DNA of 64,000 bases from Planctomycetota bacterium (GTDB lineage: Bacteria; Planctomycetota; UBA8742; UBA2392). The stretch lies in contig JAGQRH010000014.1 in assembly GCA_020425605.1 (NCBI GenBank), positions 40,942 through 104,941 of the forward strand. The letters run 5' to 3'. The translations under genes were made by a program, and so were the position numbers. The notes under the pieces are model-generated. The model searched no databases and had not been told where the DNA came from. It saw only the letters and a list, made by a program, of their open reading frames with translations. Every line of letters starts with the position of its first letter. The first letter of the stretch is position 1. Positions 51,618 to 61,619 of the stretch are shown piece after piece.

Positions 51618-53249
51618 CTAAGGCCCTGGGTTCATCTGCATCAGGAACTCTGCGTTGGTGCTGGTCTTCTTCAGCTTCTCTTTCAGCAGCTCCATGGCCT
51701 CGATCGGGTTCATGTCGTTCAGGATGCGGCGCAGGACCCACATGCGCTTTTGCTCTTCGGGGTCGAGCAGCAGCTCCTCCTTACGGGTGCCGGAGCGCGT
51801 GGCGTCGATGGCCGGGTAGACGCGTCGATCTGCCAGGCGACGGTCCAGGTGCAGCTCCGCGTTGCCGGTTCCCTTGAACTCTTCGAAAATCACTTCGTCC
51901 ATTCGGCTGCCGGTATCGATCAGCGCGGTCGAAATGATGGTCAGCGAGCCGCCTTCCTCGATGTTTCGGGCCGCGCCGAAGAAGCGCTTCGGGCGCTGCA
52001 GGGCGCTGGCGTCGACACCACCCGTCAGGATCTTGCCGCTATGCGGCTGCTCGGCGTTGTAGGCACGGCCGAGGCGGGTAATCGAATCCAGCAGGATCAC
52101 CACGTCGACCTTGTGTTCGACGAGGCGCTTGGCCTTGCCCAGCACCATTTCGGTCACCTGCACGTGGCGTGAGGTAGGCTCATCGAACGTGGAGGCGATG
52201 ACTTCCGCGTCCACGGTTCGTTCCATGTCAGTTACTTCTTCCGGGCGCTCGTCGATCAGCAGTACGATCACGTAGATGTCCGGGTGGTTGGCCCGGATTG
52301 CGTTCGCGATCTTCTGCAGGATGACCGTCTTGCCGGTACGGGGCGGCGCAACGATCAGGCAGCGCTGGCCCATTCCGATGGGCGTGACCAGGTCGATGAT
52401 GCGCAGGTTCAGGTCGTTCTTGACCTCGAGGAAGATGCGCCGGTCCGGGTACAGCGGCGTCAGTTCTTCGAACGGCACGACCTCGGCCAGCTTGTTCGGG
52501 TCTTCGCTGTTGACCTTCTCCACCTTCAGCAACGCGAAGTAGCGCTCGTTGTCCTTGGGTGGGCGGATCTGCCCGGCGACCACGTGGCCCGACTTCAGGC
52601 CGAAACGGCGGATCTGGCTGGGCGAGACATAGATGTCGTCGGGGCTGGGAAGGTAGTTGTAGTCCGGGCTGCGCAGGAAGCCGAAGCCTTCGTTCAGCAC
52701 TTCCATCACGCCTTCGCCGCTGATGACGGCGCCCTGCTTCACGCGGTCTTTCAACAGCTGGAAGATCAGGTCCTGCTTCTTGAGGCCTGTGACGTCCTGG
52801 ATGCCCAGCTTGCGCACATCGCGCTGCAGGTTCTCCATCTTCATCTTCTGAAGGTCGTTCAGGTTGATGAAGACAGGCTCGCCTCGTGGCGCCGAAGGTT
52901 GTGCCGGCGCCGGTGCGGTTTCCGTGTCTGAGTCCCCGTTGTCTTCCGCGGGCTTGCGCTCGGGCTCAGCGCCTTTGGAGGCCATGGCCGCTGCGGTTTC
53001 GTCGTCGACTGCGCCGTTGCTTCCGCTTTGGTTGCCGTTGTCCGCGTGGGCGGTGCTTTCGGCTTCCTCTTTTTCGCGGCGGGCTTCCATGCGGGCCATT
53101 TCGGCCTGGCGTGCCAGCTCCTCGTGCATGACGTCGGTGCCGTCTTTCTTGCGGCCACCCGGCTTGCGGTTTCTGCCGCCGCCGCCGGACCGATTGTTAC
53201 TGCGGCCTCGGCCGCGCTTGCGAGGTGCTGACTTTCCTTCAGGTGACAT
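51618..53249 (-). CDS. rho: Transcription termination factor Rho with long N-terminal extension
   Basis: 543 residues. Basic, Gly/Arg/Asn-rich and acidic low-complexity extension (1-120, [18 protein letters not shown]), then Rho_N ([20 protein letters not shown]), the RNA-binding OB fold ([40 protein letters not shown]) and the hexameric ATPase: Walker [22 protein letters not shown]-loop [31 protein letters not shown], arginine-finger region [12 protein letters not shown]. The extension type is common in high-GC bacteria and may bind RNA. Confidence 0.96.
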   Translation of the reverse strand: MSPEGKSAPRKRGRGRSNNRSGGGGRNRKPGGRKKDGTDVMHEELARQAEMARMEARREKEEAESTAHADNGNQSGSNGAVDDETAAAMASKGAEPERKPAEDNGDSDTETAPAPAQPSAPRGEPVFINLNDLQKMKMENLQRDVRKLGIQDVTGLKKQDLIFQLLKDRVKQGAVISGEGVMEVLNEGFGFLRSPDYNYLPSPDDIYVSPSQIRRFGLKSGHVVAGQIRPPKDNERYFALLKVEKVNSEDPNKLAEVVPFEELTPLYPDRRIFLEVKNDLNLRIIDLVTPIGMGQRCLIVAPPRTGKTVILQKIANAIRANHPDIYVIVLLIDERPEEVTDMERTVDAEVIASTFDEPTSRHVQVTEMVLGKAKRLVEHKVDVVILLDSITRLGRAYNAEQPHSGKILTGGVDASALQRPKRFFGAARNIEEGGSLTIISTALIDTGSRMDEVIFEEFKGTGNAELHLDRRLADRRVYPAIDATRSGTRKEELLLDPEEQKRMWVLRRILNDMNPIEAMELLKEKLKKTSTNAEFLMQMNPGP

Positions 53250-53365
53250 TCTTGCTCCAGCGCCCTTGTGGGCTTGTCACCGGGCTGAGGATCGCCCGGG
53301 TGTCTGGTTCCACGCCGACGGGCCGTGGGCCGGCTTGGCGGGAACGATGTGTCCGGGTACGTTGG

Positions 53366-53983
53366 TCATTGGCCCCCGGCGGCCGGTTTGATGTGCTTCT
53401 GCCAGATTTCCTCTACCTGGCGGTCAAGATCACTGAGCGTGCCGTTGTTGTGGATGACGACGTCGGCGCGCCGCTTTTTCTCTTCGAGGTTGAGCTGTCG
53501 GGCCTGGCGGCGTTCAAGCTCGCCTGGCTGCCACCCGCGCCGGAGGGCGCGCTCTGAACGGGATTTGTCATCTGCTTCAACGAAGACCAGCAGTGAATAC
53601 TTCCCGTCGTATGCGCCCGATTCCAGCAGCAGGCTTATGTCCAGTACGACCGCCTTCACGTTCGGGTCGGTCATCCCAGCTTCGATTTTTGCCTGTGTAC
53701 GTTGCCGGATGCGGGGGTGGGTGATGTTGTTCAGTGTAGCCAACTTTTCGGCGTCGCTGAATACTACAGCACCCAAATTCGCCCGGTCAACTTCTCCTTT
53801 GCCATTGAAGACGCCAGTACCGAAAGCGTCCCTGATTTCCTGTTTCACTTCTGCGTCTTGCAGGACTGCGTGACCTTCCACATCCGCGTCGACCACCACC
53901 GCACCGCGCTTGGCGAAGGCGCGCGAGACAGCCGACTTCCCGCTCGCGACACCACCGACCAGCGCGATTACCGGCTTAGTCAT
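53366..53983 (-). CDS. coaE: Dephospho-CoA kinase
   Basis: 205 residues from ATG 53983. P-loop VIALVGGVASGKSAVSRAFAKRGAVVVDAD and the CoaE motifs THPRIRQRTQ, AVVLDISLLLESG, VVIHNNGTLSDLDRQVEEIW. Last step of CoA synthesis. Overlaps the upstream lipoprotein gene by 8 bases. Confidence 0.94.
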   Translation of the reverse strand: MTKPVIALVGGVASGKSAVSRAFAKRGAVVVDADVEGHAVLQDAEVKQEIRDAFGTGVFNGKGEVDRANLGAVVFSDAEKLATLNNITHPRIRQRTQAKIEAGMTDPNVKAVVLDISLLLESGAYDGKYSLLVFVEADDKSRSERALRRGWQPGELERRQARQLNLEEKKRRADVVIHNNGTLSDLDRQVEEIWQKHIKPAAGGQ

Positions 53984-55313
53984 CGCTTCCCATCGTGCCG
54001 ACGTTCCAGCCAATCAGAGGCTCAAACTCGGGTGCCTCGGTTGCCGGCTCGCCTGTCGCGCCCGCCAGCAGCGTCAGCGCCGCTTTTTTGGCTGCGCGTC
54101 GTGCATCGCCGTCGGTGACGCCCTGCGTGACGACCTCAAAGGTCAGCAACTCGTCGCCGGCCTTGAGCACGCCCGTCAACTGGTTCTCCGCGCTGCTGTC
54201 GTCGTAGTCGAAGACAACCAGCGGTAGTTTGGCGTCCTGCGGCACATAACCGGCCGAGAACTGTGCGCTTGGCACCTTCGTACGTCTGAGGAAGGTGGTG
54301 TCGCGCCTGACGCGCGCGCGTATGTCCCCGTCGGCTTTGGAATCTTTAAGCCTTCGGATCAGGATCCACGGTTTGGCGCCTTGGCCGTCAATCTGAATGG
54401 TTGTGTCCGCGCCGATCTTGCGGACGAGCTGGCCATTTTCGATTGGAAGCTGAAGCGTGCCGTCGGGAAACCGCAGGGTCCCGCCAAGCTGCTCTTCGAG
54501 CGAGCTGGTGCATTTATGCTTTGGAGAGCCCTCAAGTGCAAGCTCCCGCTTGATGGAAATGGAGTTGAGTACTGTCCTGACCGCCTTATCCCGATCAGCC
54601 CCCCCAAGACACTCGACATACATGCGCCAACTACCGGTTCTGCCGACTATGGTGCGTTCTCCATACGCTTCGCGCTCACTTCCGTACTGCCCCGCAGGCG
54701 TGTGTAGCGTGATCACGCCTTCGCTGATCTTTGTCGTTCGTGCCCCCCCGCTGCCATCGTCGAATTCCCCTTTGATTGGGTTGTTCACCCTTGCCTCAGC
54801 CAACGCTTCAAGCCGCGAAGCATTGCCGTCGGGAACCTTGGCCACTGCCACGCTGATTCCGGGATTTGTCGGAAGGTCGATCGCCATGAGCTCGGTGCCG
54901 TACCAGTCCACAGGCCAGAGTTTGCTGCCTTCAGGCAAGTCGAACTGGATTAGAACTTGATCGTCAGAGCCCTTGGGCGCGAGCCTCAGGCGGCGTTTCT
55001 GCTCGCGATCTAAACCTTCGAAATACTCCGGGTAGTCGAGTTGGTCCTGTGGGTAGAAGGACAGCCATTCGATTCCAGCCTGTTTGCCGATGTCGAGAAA
55101 GTCCGACTGCGACTCACGCGGCCGCCAGTGGTCGCGGTGTTCCTTGACCTCGCCGCATTTGGGTTCGTCATCAGGTTCGTTCACCGGCTTGCTGTTGGCG
55201 CAGGCGGCGAACAGGAGCAGACAGGAGCCCGAAGCGTAAGCGAGGGATAGCAGGCGCTTGAGCGTCAACCCGTCGCTGGCGCTCCGGGCTCCTGTTTCCA
55301 CAATTCGGATCAC
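53976..55313 (-). CDS. Putative lipoprotein between polA and coaE
   Basis: 445 residues. A long polar leader then LLSLAYASGSCLLLFAACANSKP, a signal peptide with a lipobox-like end; a shorter start near the LTLKRLL segment (TTG) would give a more usual leader. The mature part is alpha/beta with no catalytic motif recognised. Start overlaps the polA stop by four bases (ATGA), stop overlaps coaE by eight, so the three are probably one operon. Function unknown. Confidence 0.7.
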   Translation of the reverse strand: MIRIVETGARSASDGLTLKRLLSLAYASGSCLLLFAACANSKPVNEPDDEPKCGEVKEHRDHWRPRESQSDFLDIGKQAGIEWLSFYPQDQLDYPEYFEGLDREQKRRLRLAPKGSDDQVLIQFDLPEGSKLWPVDWYGTELMAIDLPTNPGISVAVAKVPDGNASRLEALAEARVNNPIKGEFDDGSGGARTTKISEGVITLHTPAGQYGSEREAYGERTIVGRTGSWRMYVECLGGADRDKAVRTVLNSISIKRELALEGSPKHKCTSSLEEQLGGTLRFPDGTLQLPIENGQLVRKIGADTTIQIDGQGAKPWILIRRLKDSKADGDIRARVRRDTTFLRRTKVPSAQFSAGYVPQDAKLPLVVFDYDDSSAENQLTGVLKAGDELLTFEVVTQGVTDGDARRAAKKAALTLLAGATGEPATEAPEFEPLIGWNVGTMGSDD

Positions 55314-58189
55314 TTGGCCTCCAGCCAGTTGTCGCCGGCACCGGCGTCTACATCGAGCGGCACCTTGAGCTTCATGGCCTTGCTCATCACTTCTTTCGCG
55401 AACTCGGCGCAGGCCTTGGCTTCCTTGGCGGGCGCTTCGAAGACCAGCTCGTCGTGAACCTGCAGCAGCATCCGGTACGGCAGCTTCTTCTTCTCGATCT
55501 GCTCATGCGCGTGGAGCATGGCGTATTTAATCAGATCCGCGGCGGTGCCTTGCAGGACCGTGTTAAAGGCTTGCCTCTCGGCCTGTTTGCGGACCATTAC
55601 GTTGCGGCTGCCGATTTCGGGCAGGTAGCGCTTTCGACCTGACAGCGTTTGTACGTAGCCCTGCTTGCGGCATTCGTCGAGCACCTGGTCGTTCAGCTTC
55701 GCGACCTTCGGGTGTGAGTTGAAGTAGTTGTCGATGAACTCTTTGGCTTCTGCGCGCGAGATGCCGAGGCCCTGCGACAGCCCGAACGCGCTCTGCCCGT
55801 ACAGCACCGCGTAGTTCACCGTCTTGGCGACGTTGCGCTGGTGGGTGTCCACCTCGTCGGGCTTGATGCCGAAAATGCCCGCGGCCGTCGCCTTGTGAAT
55901 GTCCACACCGTCCTTGAAGGCGGCGATCATGTGTTTCTCGTCGGCGATGTGCGCAAGAATGCGCAGCTCGACCTGGCTGTAGTCGGCGCTGATCAGCTTC
56001 ATGCCGTCCTGCGCCACGAACGCCCGGCGGATCTTCTTGCCGTCGTCCGTGCGCACCGGGATGTTCTGCAGGTTCGGGTCCTTGCTGCTGAGACGGCCTG
56101 TGGCGACCGTTTGCCGGTACGTCGTGTGGACGCGGTCGTCCTTGTCTGCCAGTTCGGGCAACTGGTCAACGTAGGTGGACTTGAGCTTCGACAGATGCCG
56201 CCACTCCAGCACCTTGGCCGGCAATTCGTGCAGCGGCGCGAGCGCCTCTAGCGTGCTTTGATCGGTGCTGCGCCCGGTGCCCTTGGCGGTCTTGCCCTGC
56301 ACCGGCAGCTTCAGCTCATCGAACAAGACCTCGCCGAGCTGCTTGGGCGAGCCGATGCTGAATGCGCGCCCGGCCAGCTTGTGGCATTCCTTTTCGAGGC
56401 GGTCGATATCGTCGCCCATTTCTTTCGCGAGCGTGGCGAGGTACGGCTTGTCGATGCGAATGCCCTTGTGCTCCATTTCGCCGAGCACTTCGATCAGCGG
56501 GAATTCCAGCTCACGCGCGAGGCCTTCCAGTTCAATCTTCTTGAGCTGCGGCATCAGCGCGTCGTTCACGCGCAGGGCGTAGTCGGCAAACTGCGCCGCG
56601 TACTGCATGACGCGCTCGGGTTCGGCATCCATCAGGCTGACGCGTGACTTCTTTTCGCCGAACAGTTTGTCCCAGTTGACCGTGTCGAGCCCGAGATACT
56701 CACGGCAGAGGCTGGCCAGCTTGGCGTCTTCGCGCGAGCCATCAAGCAGGAAGGCCACCAGCTTGGTGTCGCTTTCTATCCCGCGGAAGCGATAGCCCTC
56801 GTTCAGCAGCACGCGCAGGTCATGCTTCAGGTCGTGGCCGATCAACCCGAGTTTGGGGTCGTCGAATTTGACCTCCAGCGCATCGAGCACATTGCCGCGG
56901 TCGAGCGTGTCGCTGTTGAGTGGCAGGTACCAGGCCTTGCCCGGCTCGATCGCGATCGCGATGCCGGCGCAGTCCGTGTAGTTCTCGGCGGCGCAGTGAA
57001 TCGCCCAGCGTTTGGCCTTGCTGGTGGCTTTGCGGAAGGCGTCAAAAGCCTCGTTGTCGTTGACCAGCGTGTAGTCGGCATCTGCTTGGATGATGGCCTG
57101 GTCGATCTTGGGAAGCTCGGCCGTGGGGACGTCGCCAAAGAGTGAAGACTGTGCGCCGGGTTTGGACTTCTTCGTCGACTTCTTGGGTTTGGGCTCGGCG
57201 CCGTCCGCGCTGTCCTCGCCCTTCGTGGCGGGGCTCTCCGTCGCCGCCACCATTTCGTCGCCCCAGCCGAAGTCCTGGGCGACGCTCTTGAAATTCAGCT
57301 CGCTCAGTAGGGGCAGCAGTTTCTCTTTCTCGGGCATGTGGTACTGCGCGGCCTTCTTGTCGAGCTTGACCTTCGGGACGTCCGTCCGGATCAGCACCAG
57401 CTTCTTGCTCAGCTCTGCGTCTTTGCGGAAGGCGATCAGGTTCTCGCGGCGCTTCGGCTGCTTGATGTCCTCGGCGTGTTTGAGGATCTCCTCGAGGTTG
57501 CCGAATTCTTTCATCAGCTCGGCCGCCGTCTTGAGGCCGATGCCCTTTGCGCCGGGGATGTTGTCCACGCTGTCGCCTGCGAGCGCCTGGATGTCGATGA
57601 ACTGCTCGGGCGTGACACCCAGTTCCTTCTTGAGGTCTTCGGGGCCGTACTCGCTGCCGTCCTCATGGTTGATCATGCGGACGTGTTTTGACAGCAGCTG
57701 CTTGAGGTCCTTGTCCTTGCTGACGAGGCGGACATCCAGTCCTTCGGCTTCGCCCAGCTTCGTCAGCGTCGCGATCACATCATCTGCCTCGAAGCCGTCC
57801 TTCACGATCAGCGGGATGTCAAAGCCGTGGACGATCTTCTCAATGATCGGGATCTGGTCGCGAAGGTCCTCGGGCATGGCCTCGCGGTTGGCCTTGTACT
57901 GGTCGTAGATGTCGTTTCTGAACGTCGGCCCGTGCGGGTCCAGCACGCAGACCAGATAGTCCGGCTTGAAGTCCTTGATGAGCTTCTGGAGCATGCGAGT
58001 AAATATGTAGATGGCGCCGACCGGCTTGCCGCGCACCGTACGACGCCGCGCGGCCGGGCTGTAGTAGGCCCGGAAAATGTGGCTGTGGCCATCGATGATG
58101 TAGAGAGATTCAGCCAAACGGAGTGATCTGGATGGGGTGGAAATGAGCCGCGACTTTGGGCACTGTGCCGCTGCCGCCGACGCTGTCAT
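55310..58189 (-). CDS. polA: DNA polymerase I
   Basis: 959 residues. 5' nuclease domain (LYIIDGHSHIFRAYY, CVLDPHGPTFR, KANREAMPEDL, DGFEADDVIATL, SKDKDLKQLL, GAKGIGLKTAAELM), an exonuclease-like domain (about 370-560) and a family A polymerase (KLISADYSQVELRILAH motif A, O-helix region KTVNYAVLYGQSAFGLSQ, motif C LLQVHDELVFEAP). The 3'-5' exonuclease DxE motif is not conserved (AIHCAAEN), so proofreading is likely weak or lost. A TTG at 58117 (LAESLYIIDGH) would remove 24 N-terminal residues of no homology. Confidence 0.95.
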   Translation of the reverse strand: MTASAAAAQCPKSRLISTPSRSLRLAESLYIIDGHSHIFRAYYSPAARRRTVRGKPVGAIYIFTRMLQKLIKDFKPDYLVCVLDPHGPTFRNDIYDQYKANREAMPEDLRDQIPIIEKIVHGFDIPLIVKDGFEADDVIATLTKLGEAEGLDVRLVSKDKDLKQLLSKHVRMINHEDGSEYGPEDLKKELGVTPEQFIDIQALAGDSVDNIPGAKGIGLKTAAELMKEFGNLEEILKHAEDIKQPKRRENLIAFRKDAELSKKLVLIRTDVPKVKLDKKAAQYHMPEKEKLLPLLSELNFKSVAQDFGWGDEMVAATESPATKGEDSADGAEPKPKKSTKKSKPGAQSSLFGDVPTAELPKIDQAIIQADADYTLVNDNEAFDAFRKATSKAKRWAIHCAAENYTDCAGIAIAIEPGKAWYLPLNSDTLDRGNVLDALEVKFDDPKLGLIGHDLKHDLRVLLNEGYRFRGIESDTKLVAFLLDGSREDAKLASLCREYLGLDTVNWDKLFGEKKSRVSLMDAEPERVMQYAAQFADYALRVNDALMPQLKKIELEGLARELEFPLIEVLGEMEHKGIRIDKPYLATLAKEMGDDIDRLEKECHKLAGRAFSIGSPKQLGEVLFDELKLPVQGKTAKGTGRSTDQSTLEALAPLHELPAKVLEWRHLSKLKSTYVDQLPELADKDDRVHTTYRQTVATGRLSSKDPNLQNIPVRTDDGKKIRRAFVAQDGMKLISADYSQVELRILAHIADEKHMIAAFKDGVDIHKATAAGIFGIKPDEVDTHQRNVAKTVNYAVLYGQSAFGLSQGLGISRAEAKEFIDNYFNSHPKVAKLNDQVLDECRKQGYVQTLSGRKRYLPEIGSRNVMVRKQAERQAFNTVLQGTAADLIKYAMLHAHEQIEKKKLPYRMLLQVHDELVFEAPAKEAKACAEFAKEVMSKAMKLKVPLDVDAGAGDNWLEAK

Positions 58190-58420
58190 GTTTAGCAGGA
58201 TTTCCGGCCGGAAATAAGGGCAAATGCGCGCTGTGCTTGTGTTTGTGAGCTTGCTTTCGATGACACAAGGGTGTCAAGGTTTTTGTTACCGGATTATTGC
58301 CCCCCTAACGCCCCTTCCTTATGCTCAGGGAGCTAATACCCCCCCTGCTTGATACTGCTGCGCCGCTGTTCCGCGGATTTTTGCCGTGGAGCTTGTGTGC
58401 GTCAGTAAGCGGAGTGTTCG
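58190..58420 (+). promoter_or_regulatory. Intergenic region with promoter for the BRCT-like membrane protein pair
   Basis: TTGCCC (58297-58302), 17-base spacer, TATGCT (58320-58325) gives a leader of about 90 bases to the ATG at 58421. Upstream is an inverted repeat TGACAC-AAGG-GTGTCA (58261-58276), a possible operator. The divergent polA start shares the region. Confidence 0.5.
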
Positions 58421-59836
58421 ATGTCGAGAATGTCTCGCCGCGGGATGGTCGATCTGATCGTGATGATCGTGATGATCGTGTTCCTGCTCGGAATGGGAAC
58501 CCTCGCATTCCTCACCTATGACAAGGCCCAGAAGGAAAAGCAGTACCTCGCGGCCTTGCGCGAAATCCCGGCCCGGCAAAAGGCCGAGATCGACTCCGTG
58601 AAGGCCCGATATGCAGAAGTCTGCATGTACATCGGCTTCAAGGGTGAAGCTGCCGTCAGCTCACCGGCGGCGATCGAGTCGTTGCTTCAGGAAGGCAGCG
58701 AAGTAGTGGCCGACTACTACGTCGTTGAAGCCACGGACAAGCCGCTTTCCGGCACCAAGGGCGCGACGATCACCGTCCGCACCTACGACAAGGAAACCAA
58801 GCAGTGGACGGAGAAGCAGGTTCCGATCCGCCAGGTCGATAACACCCGCCGCAACTCAACCCAGATCTACCAGAAGCAGGACACGCAAACGATCCAGGCC
58901 GCGCTGGGGCGCCAGGACGAGGTGGTGAACAACCTGGTCAGCAAGTACATCCCGCGAGTTCGTGAACAGCGCGACGTCCAGAAAGCTGAAAAGACCAAGG
59001 CGATGGGCGACAAGAACACGCAGGCCGATGCGAAATACAGCAACGTCGGCAGCGAAATCGAAGCCGCAAACGCCGAGATGAAGACAGCGCAGGAAACGGT
59101 CGCCAGCTCTGAACAGCGCCTCGCCGAGGCCATGAAGAAGGAAAGCGAGACCTACCAGAAGCTCGACTCTCAGTCCGTGCGTGACGCGCGCGAAGCAGCA
59201 TTCTCGGCCGCACGCGAGGCAGCGGTGGCCCGCAAACAGGCCCGCGAAGCGATGGAAGCCTATCGTATTCAGGCCGACAAGCGCCGCGTGGATGACAGCC
59301 GCGACCCGGACGGCGCGGTCTTTCTTGTCGACAACAAATCCGGCTATGTCTGGATCAACATTGGCCAGAAGAATGACGTGCGCAAGAACCAGACGTTCCA
59401 GGTGCTGCGTGCTGATGCCAGCCGCAGCAGCGACATCCAGATCGGCGAGATTCGCGTGCAGGAAGTACTGCGCGGCAACATCGCGCGCTGTCGTGTAGAC
59501 GCGCTTGATGACCCGAGCGTGTATCCGGAAGCCGGCGACATCATCAAGAACCCGAACTTCAGCAAGCGCCAGTACTACAGCTGGGCGCTGGTAGGTGAGT
59601 TCGGCGGCAGCTTCACGACGCTGACGCGCCAGCAGCTTACCGACCTGCTGCGCAGCGTCGGCTACCGCGTGCAGTCACACATCGATGCAACCACGGACGC
59701 AGTCATCATCGGCGGGAACTGGGACAAGGACCCCGAGTTCGTGAAGGCCGAGGAGCGTCGCCTGAACTTTGAAAAGTACCCCGAGACGGAAGTGCTCTAT
59801 TTCCTGGGCATGGCAGGACCAGACCAGAAGCGCTAG
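58421..59836 (+). CDS. Membrane-anchored coiled-coil protein with FlgT_C-like and BRCT-like domains (1)
   Basis: 471 residues. A short basic N-terminus (MSRMSRRGM) and one transmembrane helix (LIVMIVMIVFLLGMGTLAFL) predict N-in, C-out. A coiled coil runs from about 155 to 290 (Ala/Glu/Lys-rich). A small beta-barrel-like module (SGYVWINIGQKNDVRKNQTF, then IGEIRVQEVLRGNIARCRV, AGDIIKN) resembles the C-terminal domain of FlgT. The end (ALVGEFGGSFTTLTRQQLTD, LLRSVGYRVQSHIDATTDAV, IIGG) has the pattern of a BRCT domain. A paralogue with the same order is 33 bases downstream. Function unknown; fold assignments are by motif only. Confidence 0.7.
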   Translation: MSRMSRRGMVDLIVMIVMIVFLLGMGTLAFLTYDKAQKEKQYLAALREIPARQKAEIDSVKARYAEVCMYIGFKGEAAVSSPAAIESLLQEGSEVVADYYVVEATDKPLSGTKGATITVRTYDKETKQWTEKQVPIRQVDNTRRNSTQIYQKQDTQTIQAALGRQDEVVNNLVSKYIPRVREQRDVQKAEKTKAMGDKNTQADAKYSNVGSEIEAANAEMKTAQETVASSEQRLAEAMKKESETYQKLDSQSVRDAREAAFSAAREAAVARKQAREAMEAYRIQADKRRVDDSRDPDGAVFLVDNKSGYVWINIGQKNDVRKNQTFQVLRADASRSSDIQIGEIRVQEVLRGNIARCRVDALDDPSVYPEAGDIIKNPNFSKRQYYSWALVGEFGGSFTTLTRQQLTDLLRSVGYRVQSHIDATTDAVIIGGNWDKDPEFVKAEERRLNFEKYPETEVLYFLGMAGPDQKR

Positions 59837-59869
59837 GCAAGTCCACAGGAAACAGAGCGAGGAAACGTC

Positions 59870-61519
59870 ATGGCAACGAACGATAACAGGGTAGCGAGCT
59901 GGTACTGGATCATCTCGGCGATCCTTACGCCTTTCGTGCTGATCGCGACTGTGCTCTGGGCATTCTACGCCCAGCAGGTGCAGAGCTATCGGGCCGAAGG
60001 CGTTCGCCTGGTCTCGCAGGTTGAAGAAGACCACAAGACCTTCGACCCGGTCCTCACGCACATGAAGTCCGTCGCGGAAGTGACCGGATTCCAGATGGGC
60101 GATCCGCTCGGCAACATTGATGCGGTCAAGGGCTCGATCACCCGCCCCAACGTCTTCTCAGGTGAAAATGAGCGCACTGCGCCGGCCGAGAAACGCAGCC
60201 CGCTGCTGAATGCGTACCTTGACGCCGAAAGCCGCTTCTATGGCGCCAGTGAAGAGGGCGGGTACGTTCATGACTACGCCGCGGCGCGCGAGTGGCTCAA
60301 CTCCTTCGAGCGCAAGCTGCAGCGATACGTCTATCTCAAGGGCTACCAGTACTACACGGTAAAGACGATCGACATCGGTGGCGGCGACGGAGTTGCCGTG
60401 GCCGAGGGCAAGCTCGACCGTGAACTGGAGGAGCGCGATACCATCCTGCAGCCGCCGGAAGCCGCACTGGAAGCGGCTAATTCCCGCCACGCCGACCCGA
60501 ACAATAAGCCTTCCGACAAGGTGATGCAGGAGCCGACGAAGATCACGCTTGAGTTGATCTTCCGCAAGCAGACCCAGCTGATCCGCGACCTCGTCAGCGC
60601 CAACCTGCACCAGTACAGCCTGCTGTTTGCAGACGTGGCCGGCGACGTGGAGATTACCGATTCGCAAGGCCGCAGCGTCACGGTTGCGGTTGGCTTCAAG
60701 GGCGAGAACGACGGCCTGAAGGCTGTGCTCGACAAGCTGGCCACACTCAGCCGTCGTGTCGGCGAGCGCAAGGGTGTCAGCATCGACGCCCTGAACGACG
60801 CAGGCGACGTGGCTGAAAACGCCATCACCGAAACCAACGCCAAGGAAAACCGCCTGCAATTCATGGTGGTTGCGGCGGACGGCCGTATCGAAGAGCTGCA
60901 GAATAAGTTCGAGAACGAAAAGCTCACCCACGAAGGCGATGCGGGCAAGTACGAAGACCTGATCCGCAACCTGCCGCGCCTGAAGATCCCCGTGAAGCTC
61001 GACAAGAGCGACCCGGACGGCGAAGTCAGCTACAGCGACTACGCCCGCGGCGTTACGCACATCAACCTTGGCTACAGCGACGGTGTGCGCATCGGCCAGC
61101 GCTTCGAGGTCTGGCGCCTGCACGGCTTTGAGAAGGATGAATTCGTCGGAGTCGTTGAGATTGTCCGCATGCTCTCCGCGCACTACAGCCTGTGCACAGT
61201 GCTCAGCCTGTCGAACGACAATGACCCCGTCCGCAAGGGCGACCAGATCGTCAGCGCGCTGTGGCACAACGGCAAGTTCCTCACGGTTGCCCTGCATGGC
61301 ACATACGAGCCGCCGAATGAGGCCTACAGCAAGGAACGCTTGACGGAACTGCTGAAGGAAGCCGGCGTACGGATCGTCGACAAGGTCCAGCCGGGCACCG
61401 ATGTGGTGATCCTCGGTAGCAACCTGCTCGGCGACGAGTGGTACCGCCGGGCGCGCAGCGACCTGCGCTTTGACACGCTCAAGGAAGACGATGTGCGCCT
61501 CTACGTAGACCCGAGGTAG
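59870..61519 (+). CDS. Membrane-anchored protein with FlgT_C-like and BRCT-like domains (2)
   Basis: 549 residues, ribosome site GAGGAAAC before the ATG. One N-terminal transmembrane helix (WYWIISAILTPFVLIATVLW), a long helical middle part, then the same two C-terminal modules as its neighbour: VTHINLGYSDGVRIGQRFEVWR with VGVVEIVRMLSAHYSLCTVL and KGDQIVS (FlgT_C-like), then LTVALHGTYEPPNEAYSKER, LTELLKEAGVRIVDKVQPG, TDVVILG (BRCT-like). Both proteins probably form a complex at the cell envelope. Confidence 0.7.
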   Translation: MATNDNRVASWYWIISAILTPFVLIATVLWAFYAQQVQSYRAEGVRLVSQVEEDHKTFDPVLTHMKSVAEVTGFQMGDPLGNIDAVKGSITRPNVFSGENERTAPAEKRSPLLNAYLDAESRFYGASEEGGYVHDYAAAREWLNSFERKLQRYVYLKGYQYYTVKTIDIGGGDGVAVAEGKLDRELEERDTILQPPEAALEAANSRHADPNNKPSDKVMQEPTKITLELIFRKQTQLIRDLVSANLHQYSLLFADVAGDVEITDSQGRSVTVAVGFKGENDGLKAVLDKLATLSRRVGERKGVSIDALNDAGDVAENAITETNAKENRLQFMVVAADGRIEELQNKFENEKLTHEGDAGKYEDLIRNLPRLKIPVKLDKSDPDGEVSYSDYARGVTHINLGYSDGVRIGQRFEVWRLHGFEKDEFVGVVEIVRMLSAHYSLCTVLSLSNDNDPVRKGDQIVSALWHNGKFLTVALHGTYEPPNEAYSKERLTELLKEAGVRIVDKVQPGTDVVILGSNLLGDEWYRRARSDLRFDTLKEDDVRLYVDPR

Positions 61520-61540
61520 CACGACGTTCGTAGTGCCCTG

Positions 61541-61567
61541 GCGGCCCCGCCCAATCGGCGGGGCCGC
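61541..61567 (+). terminator. Terminator after the BRCT-like pair
   Basis: GCGGCCCCGCC (61541-61551), CAATC, GGCGGGGCCGC (61557-61567). 11-bp perfect stem, weak T-run (TTCACGTTT). Confidence 0.7.
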
Positions 61568-61583
61568 TTCACGTTTGCAGCGC

Positions 61584-61609
61584 TTGACTTAGTGTGTGCT
61601 GTACACGAA
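61584..61609 (+). promoter_or_regulatory. Candidate NrtR-type promoter/operator
   Basis: A -35-like TTGACT (61584-61589) overlaps an imperfect inverted repeat TTAGTGT-N7-ACACGAA (61589-61609), one mismatch, 10 bases before the ATG. The position suggests autoregulation. Confidence 0.35.
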
Positions 61610-61619
61610 ACTGGCCTGC

